6,284 bases of DNA from JAHDWY01 sp964632865 (GTDB lineage Bacteria; Hydrogenedentota; Hydrogenedentia; Hydrogenedentales; SLHB01). Under the pieces are notes generated by a model. That model had not been told where the DNA came from. It searched no databases and was given only the letters and a program-made list of their open reading frames with translations. The first letter of the stretch is position 1; every line of letters starts with the position of its first letter. The stretch is taken from positions 1 through 6,284 of the forward strand of contig CAZWDH010000355.1 of assembly GCA_964632865.1 (NCBI GenBank), in the 5' to 3' direction. Positions 1 to 5,320 of this stretch are shown one piece after another. The translations under genes and the position numbers were made by a program.

Positions 1-240
1 CTCGTGGCAACGCGGGACGGGCGGTCGATTGGAATCGATCTGGTTGGGTATCCGGGTGCGTTGGCGGCGGCGTTTACGCTGGATCGGTACCGGGTGTTCC
101 AGCGCGCGGGGCTTGCCTTGTTTCCGCTGCCGTATTCGGCGTGGTTGGAACGCAGGGATGAATGCGTTGCGGCGATACTGGGGTGGTTGGGGGAGCGGCA
201 AGCGGGTTGCGCTGTGCGCGAGCGCGCACATTCCCAATGA
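1..240 (+). CDS. C-terminal fragment of a larger protein, possibly a helicase/nuclease (5' end outside window)
   Basis: An open frame enters from the left edge and ends at TGA 238-240, giving about 79 residues; the true start lies upstream of the window. The visible part reads as conserved protein: a turn IGIDLVGYPG at about residues 10-19, then a stretch DRYRVFQRAGL followed by LFPLPYSAWLE. From memory, this pattern resembles the C-terminal restriction-endonuclease-like domain at the end of some large superfamily 1 helicase/AAA proteins, where a short beta strand carrying an acidic residue is followed by helices. That assignment is recollection and not proven by this fragment. The last dozen or so residues (after GWLGERQAG) look unconserved. 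The gene converges on the DUF1080 gene, 122 nt away, and is followed by a hairpin at 248-265. The GTG at 4-6 is in frame but has no visible ribosome-binding site within the window. Confidence 0.6.
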   Translation, partial: LVATRDGRSIGIDLVGYPGALAAAFTLDRYRVFQRAGLALFPLPYSAWLERRDECVAAILGWLGERQAGCAVRERAHSQ

Positions 241-243
241 AGA

Positions 244-271
244 TGGGTCCCCACCTGCGCGGGGATGACGG
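244..271. repeat. Short palindromic repeat, possible bidirectional terminator
   Basis: Just after the left-hand stop codon, TCCCCAC (248-254) pairs with GCGGGGA (259-265) around the loop CTGC, with one internal A-C mismatch; 247 and 266 add a G-T wobble. The flanks GATGGG and GATGACGG match a pattern (GGGTCCCC...GGGGATGACGG) that I recall as a dispersed intergenic palindrome in many GC-rich genomes. No strong T-tract follows on either strand, so rho-independent termination is uncertain. The position between two convergent genes fits a transcript-end element. Confidence 0.5.
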
Positions 272-362
272 TTTGGGGCTAAACGCGATCGTTGGTTTCA
301 GTGTACTGAAGTTGACGCCGTGACGGTGACGTGAGGGTAGACTGCCCACAGTTTCCGCGTTT

Positions 363-1052
363 TCACTCGAGTTGCTTGAGATAGATATCCTTGAACTGGA
401 CTTTCATGGGGGGACCGGAGCGGAGTTGAAGCGCGAGGATTCCTTTTGCGTGGGATTTGCCGGTTTCTTTGTCGATGACTTCGGCGGTCTTCTGGCCGTT
501 CACGGTGAGGATGATGTGCGGGCCTTTGGCGATTACGTGGTAGTCGTTCCATTCGCCGCCTTCTTTGAGCGCGATCGGTTCGGCGAATTTCGTGGTTATC
601 CAATTGCCATTGGCATCGATGACGGTCTTGTGGCCATTAGGGGCGACGAGCGTCTTCCGCGTAGTGTACTCGTCGCACAGGGCCCCGCACCACTCGCCGC
701 CGGGAAGGATGTCGGCCTGATACCCGACGCCTTGTCCTTCGGGAGAGATCACGCTGCGAAACTGGATGCCTGAATTGCCGCTGTTGTTCTCCAAGCGGAA
801 CTTCGCTTTGAGTTCGAAGTCCGCGACGTCGCCGCCCTGCCAGACGAGAAACTGGTTCATGGTGCAGGGATTCTCATCGGTGGATTGCGCGGTGATGGCG
901 CCGTCCTCGACGGACCAGTAGCTCATGTTCAGGGCATCCCAACCGTCCAGGGTCTTGCCGTCGAAGATGGATTTGAAGCCGTCGTCGGCAAGGGTAGGCT
1001 GGACGAGGACAGTGAACAGAACGCAAACAGTCAAAACGCCGACAGATTTCAT
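363..1052 (-). CDS. Secreted DUF1080 / 3-keto-disaccharide hydrolase family protein
   Basis: This 229-residue protein carries the hallmarks of DUF1080 (PF06439), a concanavalin A-like beta-sandwich family whose characterised members hydrolyse 3-keto-disaccharides. Residues 1-22 form a Sec signal peptide ending at TLA, so the mature protein starts near D23. The domain opens with FKSIFDGKTLDGWD (26-39), then WSVEDGAI (46-53), the strand ADFELKAKFRL followed by NSGNSGIQFRS (90-100), GYQADI, a WNDYHVIAKG strand with TVNGQKTAEV, and ends with GILALQLRSG and VQFKDIYLK. That is a complete single domain with no added module. I chose ATG 1050-1052 because GGAGA (1062-1066) lies 9 nt upstream; an in-frame GTG at 1068-1070 would overlap that site and spoil the signal peptide. 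The gene lies 84 nt downstream of the methyltransferase, co-directional, with no clear promoter or terminator between. A periplasmic or lipid-free secreted role in glycoside breakdown is likely; the exact substrate cannot be read from the sequence. Confidence 0.92.
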   Translation of the reverse strand: MKSVGVLTVCVLFTVLVQPTLADDGFKSIFDGKTLDGWDALNMSYWSVEDGAITAQSTDENPCTMNQFLVWQGGDVADFELKAKFRLENNSGNSGIQFRSVISPEGQGVGYQADILPGGEWCGALCDEYTTRKTLVAPNGHKTVIDANGNWITTKFAEPIALKEGGEWNDYHVIAKGPHIILTVNGQKTAEVIDKETGKSHAKGILALQLRSGPPMKVQFKDIYLKQLE

Positions 1053-1136
1053 CTTACAGGTTCTCCGCACTTATCAACAGTAATTGCAGAACATAGGCGG
1101 GGTCACCTGTGCCGCATTCCGGGACCCGACTGCATC

Positions 1137-1841
1137 TCATCCATTCCGTACACATAGAAACCTACCGAGGACTCCTTCGTCAAGCGATTTGTTGCGTACA
1201 GCGAAGCCGGCGCGGGTCAGGAGTCCTTCCATTACCCAGTCGTAGGTGGAGAACTCTTCGCGGAAGTGTTGTTCGGCGTCTTGTTTGAGGAAGGAGCCGC
1301 CGGCGGCTTCCTGGCGGTCGATGAAGCGCTGGATGTGGGTGAGCGCGTCGTCGTTCGCGAGGACGACGTCGTGGAGGTAGAAGAGGCCGCCGGGTTTGAG
1401 CGTGGCGTGGAGCCGGGCGAGGGCGACGCCTTTCCAAAAATCGGGAAGATGGTGCAGGACGAAGGTGGACGCGATGGCGTCGACGGGGTCGCCGCTGTGC
1501 TCGTAGGTGAGGAAGCCGGCGCGGACGAAGTCGATGTTTTCGGCGCCTGCTTTTGCCGCCTTCGCGCGCGCGTAGCCGAGCATGGCCTCGGAGACATCCA
1601 CGGCGCAAACGCGGATGCCGCGACGGGCCGCGAGGATGGCGAGGTTGCCCGTACCGCAGCCGAAATCGACGAGGGTATCGCCGGGGTTCAGCGCGAGCGT
1701 GTCGAGGATGGCGTTGCCTTCGGATTCGAGATCGCGGAACTGGCTGTGGGTCGCGTCGTAGACCGCGACTTCGGAGGGGTCGGCGTAGTCTTTGCCGACC
1801 TGGTGGAAATCGTCGTATTGCCAGGGGTTGGGGTTGTGCAT
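1137..1841 (-). CDS. Class I SAM-dependent methyltransferase
   Basis: This 234-residue cytoplasmic protein has a complete Rossmann methyltransferase core. Motif I is LVDFGCGTGN (57-66), which binds S-adenosylmethionine; D82 in VCAVDVS is the acidic residue at the end of strand 2 that usually contacts the ribose. D104 in NIDFVRAGF sits near the adenine position, followed by DAIASTFVLHHLP (121-133) and LKPGGLFYLHDVV as the later core motifs. The N-terminal segment with WQYDDFHQVGKDY and VAVYDATHSQFRD is typical of a small-molecule methyltransferase group, but the methyl acceptor is not evident. ATG 1839-1841 is preferred: the reading frame stays open back to an ATG at 1905-1907, but that extension has no ribosome-binding site and is not methyltransferase-like. 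The site upstream of 1841 is itself weak (AAGGGC about 13 nt away). The neighbours on either side, a broken toxin and a DUF1080 gene, give no functional clue. Confidence 0.88.
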   Translation of the reverse strand: MHNPNPWQYDDFHQVGKDYADPSEVAVYDATHSQFRDLESEGNAILDTLALNPGDTLVDFGCGTGNLAILAARRGIRVCAVDVSEAMLGYARAKAAKAGAENIDFVRAGFLTYEHSGDPVDAIASTFVLHHLPDFWKGVALARLHATLKPGGLFYLHDVVLANDDALTHIQRFIDRQEAAGGSFLKQDAEQHFREEFSTYDWVMEGLLTRAGFAVRNKSLDEGVLGRFLCVRNG

Positions 1842-1952
1842 GGTTCTATCTTTTGCCCTTGTCGATGACGCGTAACTGCATTTGCTTTGCACCGGGACTA
1901 TGCGCATATGCGGCGCAGAACGGGTTTCGGAAAGGTTCGATCATTCGGGATA

Positions 1953-2279
1953 TCAAGCTTGAGCGTCTTCGTCGAGAATCGGTGGAATATCGCGTGATGT
2001 GTGGAGTACACGCACAATCTCAACGCTTGTTTCGTGAATGCGGTAGAAGATCAGGTATTTCTGAAATCCGGAGACAGGCCAGATGCGAATGGACGCCAAG
2101 GACGAGCGTTCCGAATCATACGCCATACCTATCCAGGGGTTTTCGGTCAGAAGTTTTCACGACGATTCTACGGATGTAATAAAACGTTCTGCAGCGGACG
2201 GATTGTCATTCGCGATGTACACCGCATGATCGACCACATCTTGTCGTGCGCGTGGCCGGACGAACAGGTCAATCGCCAC
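1953..2279 (-). pseudogene. ParE-type (RelE/ParE superfamily) toxin interrupted by one in-frame TGA
   Basis: Reading the minus strand from GTG 2277-2279 gives a 108-codon frame that ends at TGA 1953-1955 but contains a single TGA at codon 41 (2157-2159). The product looks like a full-length ParE toxin: an N-terminal helical hairpin with RPRARQDVVDHAVYIANDN and SAAERFITSVESS, then, after the stop, KLLTENPWIGMAYDS, strands SIRIWPVSGFQKYLIFYRI and the C-terminal VEIVRVLHTSRDIPPIL, typical of the family that inhibits DNA gyrase. The frame is intact on both sides of the TGA, so one base change (for example from TGC, TGG or CGA) explains the break. The GTG start overlaps the last 11 nt of the antitoxin gene, the usual translational coupling in such pairs. 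UGA ends other genes in this window, so recoding is unlikely and I see no convincing selenocysteine hairpin just after it. Sequencing error, recent inactivation and readthrough all remain possible. Confidence 0.85.
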
Positions 2280-2535
2280 GGCGTTGCGATTCGGCGATGC
2301 GCTCGCGAACCTCTCTGCGAACATCGTCCCAAGCATCCGGAGTCATCGGTATTGGGTCTCCGCTTTCGAGACCTTCAAGCAGGAGCGCGTCGAGGCGTTC
2401 GCGGGCTTGGCGCTTCTGATCGTTGCGGACGAGTGCGCGGATGTATTCGCTGGCCGTGCTGTACCCACCGGAGCGCGTCTGCTCCTCGATGAAGGTCCGC
2501 ATCTGTTCGGGTAACGAAATGTTGAGCGTGGTCAT
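2269..2535 (-). CDS. ParD-type ribbon-helix-helix antitoxin
   Basis: This 88-residue protein has the layout of ParD antitoxins. The N-terminal ribbon-helix-helix part (residues 2-36) includes the beta strand TTLNISLPEQM, the first helix to about residue 21, the turn SGGYSTASEY and the helix EYIRALVR; it would dimerise and bind the operator. The charged C-terminal tail (about 40-88, ending VRREVRERIAESQRRGD) would wrap and neutralise the partner toxin. ATG 2533-2535 is chosen because the protein then begins exactly at the conserved strand and AAGG lies about 11 nt upstream; the frame runs open to 2589, but that extension overlaps the likely operator. It is the first gene of the toxin-antitoxin pair and overlaps the toxin frame by 11 nt. 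The reading frame is intact although the toxin is broken, so it may now serve only as a repressor or to counter related toxins elsewhere. Confidence 0.9.
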   Translation of the reverse strand: MTTLNISLPEQMRTFIEEQTRSGGYSTASEYIRALVRNDQKRQARERLDALLLEGLESGDPIPMTPDAWDDVRREVRERIAESQRRGD

Positions 2536-2571
2536 GGCGTGTCGTACCTTTTTGAAGTAGTTCAAGATCAG

Positions 2572-2600
2572 TATGGCATGTTTTGCCAAAATTTGCCATA
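2572..2600. promoter_or_regulatory. Palindromic operator of the ParD-type antitoxin
   Basis: A 29-bp palindrome is centred on base 2586, 37 nt upstream of the antitoxin start codon. The outer arms TATGGCA (2572-2578) and TGCCATA (2594-2600) are perfect; the core TTTTG-C-CAAAA (2581-2591) is also perfect. In all, 12 of 14 base pairs match. The outer arm centres lie 22 bp apart, about two helical turns, which suits binding by two ribbon-helix-helix dimers on one DNA face. ParD proteins and ParDE complexes are known to repress their own promoters through such sites; here the binding is inferred. The promoter hexamers themselves are not clear. Confidence 0.7.
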
Positions 2601-2633
2601 CAACCGTAAGATATTCAAATAAAATAACTTACC

Positions 2634-2705
2634 AGAAAAATAGGGGCCGTCTTACAAGCGCAAGGACTCGCCGCGCTCGTCGAGCGAGGCGGTACGGGGA
2701 CGGCC
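2634..2705 (-). terminator. Nested-hairpin terminator after the ThuA-like gene
   Basis: Immediately downstream of the TAA at 2707-2709, GGCCGTC (2645-2651) pairs with GACGGCC (2699-2705). Inside lies a second near-perfect hairpin, 2669-2691, in which CGCC and GGCG flank CGCTCG-T-CGAGCG with one mismatch. Read on the minus strand the outer stem is followed by CCCTATTTTT (2643-2634), a short T-tract that supports rho-independent termination. The long interior is unusual for a simple terminator, so this may be a mobile palindromic repeat that has been adopted as one. Confidence 0.55.
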
Positions 2706-2706
2706 T

Positions 2707-3807
2707 TTACTGTTCTGCAAGCTCGTGTTCGCTGACGGTCATTTTTCGGTCTTGCCAGTAGGCGTCGTCGCGGAACTCGAACTGGGTGGGGGTGTAGTCG
2801 CCGACGAGGTCGACGTTGGCGCCTTCGGCGGGGAGTTGGCCCTCCATGTTGAGGCACCAGTAGACGGCGTTGGCCAGGAGGCGGCGAACGCCTTCGGAGA
2901 GAAGGTCGGTGGAGGCGCCCATGCTGGTGGTGAAGACTTTGCCCGATTGGCCGCCTGGGACCTGGTAGGTCTTGGTCCAGGCGACGGGCATCATGGGATC
3001 GTTCTTCTCCCCTTCCACGGGGGTGCCGGTGTCGGGACGCATGCCGTAGTGCAGGTCTTCCTCGTCGTAGACTTCGCCGTGCTCCATGACCTGGCCCAGG
3101 ACGAGGGGCGCGCTGTCGCCGGGCAGCGGGAGGCGCACGCCGTAGACGTCCGTCGCGCCCCAGATGTCGCCGTCTTCGATGCCGCGCAAGATGGGGTGGT
3201 CCTGCGCATCGGGCGCGACGAGGCCGCGGGTGCTTTCGTATTTGTGTTTGCCGTGGTGGCTGATCCATTTCTCGCCGAGGACCAAGCGGCCGAAGCCGTC
3301 GGTCCATTCGGCCTTGTCGCCGCTGTAGCCGTTGCTGTAGTGGACCCAGTTCGATTCGGGCGCGGTGTTGAAGGCGTGGGTGGCGGTGCGCATGCCGATG
3401 ACGGGTTTGCCGGAGGCGAGGTAGCGGTCGATGTGTTGCATCTGATCGTCAGGCAAGTCGCGGAAGCGGGTAAAGATGATCATGAGATCGGCGTCGTCGA
3501 GGGCTTGCAGGCCGGGAATGTTCTTGCCGTAGTTGGGATCGATGGTTCCGGTATCGGGATTGATGGCGAAGAGGACGGTGCAGGTGAAGCCGTGCCGTTC
3601 AGCGAGGATCTTGCCAAGTTGGGTCAAGGCTTCTTCGGAGCGGTATTCTTCGTCGCCGGAGATCAGGACGATATGCTTGCCGACGCCGGGACCGGTTACG
3701 CCGGTGTAGGTCACCCATGGGTCTTGGGCGTGTGCGGATGTGGCGCTAAGCGCGGCGGATAGGGTGGCAAGGCAAAGAAGGTTCATGAGAAGTGTGGATC
3801 CCGGCAT
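2707..3807 (-). CDS. Secreted ThuA-like domain protein
   Basis: This 366-residue protein begins with a Sec signal peptide (hydrophobic run LLMNLLCLATLSAAL, likely cleavage after AHA at residue 27). A ThuA-like, class I glutamine-amidotransferase-like fold follows: KHIVLISGDEEYRSEEAL (44-61) is the first strand and loop, then HGFTCTVLFAINPDTG, the strand DADLMIIFTRFRDLPD, and GKPVIGMRTATHAF, a very conserved block of this group. The C-terminal third contains DHPILRGI, WGATDVYGV, PVAWTKTY and SGKVFTTSMG with a DLLSEGVRRLLANAVYW helix. ThuA proteins are tied to trehalose and related sugar use, probably on keto-sugars, but the chemistry of this exported subgroup is not established. ATG 3805-3807 is firm: GGAGG lies 9 nt upstream. 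The gene has its own predicted promoter at 3860-3889 and a terminator after it, so it is probably a single-gene transcript, although it follows the oxidoreductase on the same strand. Confidence 0.9.
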   Translation of the reverse strand: MPGSTLLMNLLCLATLSAALSATSAHAQDPWVTYTGVTGPGVGKHIVLISGDEEYRSEEALTQLGKILAERHGFTCTVLFAINPDTGTIDPNYGKNIPGLQALDDADLMIIFTRFRDLPDDQMQHIDRYLASGKPVIGMRTATHAFNTAPESNWVHYSNGYSGDKAEWTDGFGRLVLGEKWISHHGKHKYESTRGLVAPDAQDHPILRGIEDGDIWGATDVYGVRLPLPGDSAPLVLGQVMEHGEVYDEEDLHYGMRPDTGTPVEGEKNDPMMPVAWTKTYQVPGGQSGKVFTTSMGASTDLLSEGVRRLLANAVYWCLNMEGQLPAEGANVDLVGDYTPTQFEFRDDAYWQDRKMTVSEHELAEQ

Positions 3808-3815
3808 CTGGTCAG

Positions 3816-3822
3816 ACCTCCG
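3816..3822 (-). promoter_or_regulatory. Strong ribosome-binding site of the ThuA-like gene
   Basis: The minus strand reads CGGAGGT here, with 9 nt between GGAGG and the ATG at 3807. It fixes the start codon over the in-frame ATG seven codons downstream. Confidence 0.8.
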
Positions 3823-3859
3823 ATTGATTTAGAGTTGTCACCCTTGGACGTGGCAATGC

Positions 3860-3889
3860 ATTGTAGCGCAGGCGTCCCGCATGCGACAA
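3860..3889 (-). promoter_or_regulatory. Sigma70-type promoter of the ThuA-like gene
   Basis: On the minus strand TTGTCG (3884-3889; 4 of 6 to the -35 consensus) is separated by 18 nt from TACAAT (3860-3865; 5 of 6 to the -10 consensus). Transcription would start near 3852 and leave a leader of about 45 nt before ATG 3807. The -35 box shares two bases with the T-tract of the preceding terminator. The assignment rests on hexamers and spacing only. Confidence 0.6.
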
Positions 3890-3918
3890 AAAAAGCAGCC
3901 ACGCCGAAGCGTGGCTGC
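3888..3918 (-). terminator. Rho-independent terminator of the HEAT-oxidoreductase operon
   Basis: A perfect 10-bp stem, GCAGCCACGC (3895-3904) with GCGTGGCTGC (3909-3918), closes a TTCG tetraloop as read on the minus strand. Seven T residues follow at once (3894-3888). It lies 23 nt after the oxidoreductase stop codon and should efficiently end that transcript. Confidence 0.95.
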
Positions 3919-3941
3919 GATACATACGGCGATTCGAGAAT

Positions 3942-5291
3942 CTACAAGTGATACGGGTGCCGTTGCGGTCTCCCGAGCATGCGGTTGGCGGCTTCGTCGT
4001 CGACGATACGGCGGTTTGCGCCGTCCCAGGTCAGCTTGCGGCCGAGCATGTAGGACAGGTTGCCGAGATTGCACAGGTCGGAGACGCCGACGGCCGCGTC
4101 GATGTTCATGATGGTCTTCGAACCGGTGCGGATGCCGTTGAACCAATCTTCCTTGTGGCCGGGGCTTTTAAAGACGTCCTTCGCGCCCGGGGGTGGCTCC
4201 CATTCGCGGCATTTGCGTTCCGCCCAGGTGCCGCCGTCGCCGCCCCAGTGGTGGAAGGTGTCCCTGTCGCCGTGGTAGACCGCGCCGTAGCCGGGGCGCG
4301 TGATCTCCGGCTCGTCGGGTCCGCGTTCTTCCTTCGGGACCGGATTGCCGGGCTGGTTCCAGGTCAGAATCCAGTCGGGGTCTTTGAAGGTGTAGGTGAC
4401 GTTGATGTTGACCGCGCTGTCCCAGAGGCCTTTCTTCGGCGGCGTGCCGGTTGCCTCTATCGTTGTCGGCCAAGTGCCGTCGGCGTTCATCCACCACATG
4501 GCGCAGCTCATGACGTGGGCGCCGCGGTCGCGGATCTGTCCGCCGCCGGATTCCATGATCCAGCGGAAGGTACCGTGGCAATAGCGTTGGTTGTAGGAAC
4601 GCCAACGCATTGGACCCAACCAGAGATCCCAATCCAACTCCGGCGGCGGATCACTGTCCGGCACCGGGTTTTCGTCGGTAGGACTCTCGTAGTGGAAACA
4701 GTCGACGCGGTCGACGTGGCCAATGACGCCGTTTTCGAGGTAGCGGTGCGCGAGGTAGGCCTCCGGCTCGGAGCGGCCTTGCGAGCCGACCTGCACGGCA
4801 ATCTTGTTGTCTTTGGCGGCACGCATCATGGCGGTGCCTTCGTCGATGGTGCAACAGGCGGGTTTCTCGACGTAAACGTGTTTGCCCGTTTCGGCGGCGT
4901 GGACCATCTGGACGGCGTGCCAGTGGTCGGGCGTGCCGATGACCACGGCGTCGATGTCGTCGCGTTCGAGGATGTACCGGTAGTCGCGGTACGGAACCGC
5001 GCCGGGACCGGCCTTTTCCACGGCGGCGGCGAGACGGTTTTCGTCGGCGTCGCAGACGGCGGCGATGCTGACCTCCCCGGAGTCGACAAAACGTTTCATG
5101 TCGTTGAGGTGGTAGCCGCCCATGCCGCCGACGCCGATATGGGCGATGACGAGACGATCGTTGGCGCCGGGCTTCCCTTCGGCGGCGAGGACGCGGGACG
5201 GAACGATCGCGGGCATGCCAATGGCCACACCCGTCGCCGCGAGGAAGGAACGCCGGGATATCGAGTGCTTTTTCTTGGTTGAGTTTTTCAT
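3942..5291 (-). CDS. Tat-exported Gfo/Idh/MocA family oxidoreductase
   Basis: This 449-residue protein is a NAD(P)-dependent sugar dehydrogenase-like enzyme of the Gfo/Idh/MocA family. A twin-arginine signal, ISRRSFLAATG (11-21), with a following hydrophobic stretch and a likely cleavage near AA at 36-37, points to folded export with cofactor bound. The Rossmann domain starts at LVIAHIGVGGMGG with GxGxxG at 53-58; D81 in AVCDAD should contact the nucleotide, IGTPDHWHA is at 118-126, and the signature EKP is at 142-144. The C-terminal domain holds GGGQIRDRGAHV (249-260), whose D255 and H259 match the conserved catalytic pair position of this exported group. ATG 5289-5291 is chosen: a GTGAG-type site lies just upstream and the Tat signal then begins in the usual way; GTG 5303 is possible. 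It follows the HEAT gene by 29 nt and is closed by the terminator at 3888-3918. The substrate is unknown; oxidation of a sugar hydroxyl (for example C3 of a glycoside) is an inference from the family and the DUF1080/ThuA neighbours. Confidence 0.93.
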   Translation of the reverse strand: MKNSTKKKHSISRRSFLAATGVAIGMPAIVPSRVLAAEGKPGANDRLVIAHIGVGGMGGYHLNDMKRFVDSGEVSIAAVCDADENRLAAAVEKAGPGAVPYRDYRYILERDDIDAVVIGTPDHWHAVQMVHAAETGKHVYVEKPACCTIDEGTAMMRAAKDNKIAVQVGSQGRSEPEAYLAHRYLENGVIGHVDRVDCFHYESPTDENPVPDSDPPPELDWDLWLGPMRWRSYNQRYCHGTFRWIMESGGGQIRDRGAHVMSCAMWWMNADGTWPTTIEATGTPPKKGLWDSAVNINVTYTFKDPDWILTWNQPGNPVPKEERGPDEPEITRPGYGAVYHGDRDTFHHWGGDGGTWAERKCREWEPPPGAKDVFKSPGHKEDWFNGIRTGSKTIMNIDAAVGVSDLCNLGNLSYMLGRKLTWDGANRRIVDDEAANRMLGRPQRHPYHL

Positions 5292-5320
5292 CGTGAGTCT
5301 CACTTTCCCCGTGGCGTTTC

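Noticed and set aside
313..331. Three TGACG copies near the DUF1080 stop codon
   Set aside because: The spacing is irregular (8 and 6 bp) and the copies are too short to call a repeat or binding site.
1903..1912. 10-bp palindrome CGCATATGCG upstream of the methyltransferase gene
   Set aside because: It is short, the symmetry stops abruptly, and there is no promoter alignment to suggest an operator.
2157..2159. Selenocysteine codon in the toxin
   Set aside because: No convincing SECIS-like stem-loop follows the TGA, and toxins of this family are not known selenoproteins; kept only as a check.
1553..2179. Arginine-rich plus-strand open frame of 208 codons
   Set aside because: It is antisense to the methyltransferase core and the toxin frame, and its arginine runs are typical of shifted GC-rich codons.
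2001..2492. Plus-strand open frame across the toxin-antitoxin pair
   Set aside because: The minus strand here carries a recognisable ParD and a ParE frame; the plus-strand translation has no family signal.
2725..3762. Long plus-strand open frame (345 codons) opposite the ThuA gene
   Set aside because: Same reason: a composition artefact of the opposite strand of a clear gene, with no recognisable motif or ribosome-binding site.
3948..5282. Long plus-strand open frame (444 codons) opposite the oxidoreductase
   Set aside because: It is antisense to a well-supported gene, has a valine/aspartate/glycine-rich composition typical of the reverse of GC-rich codons, and shows no domain.
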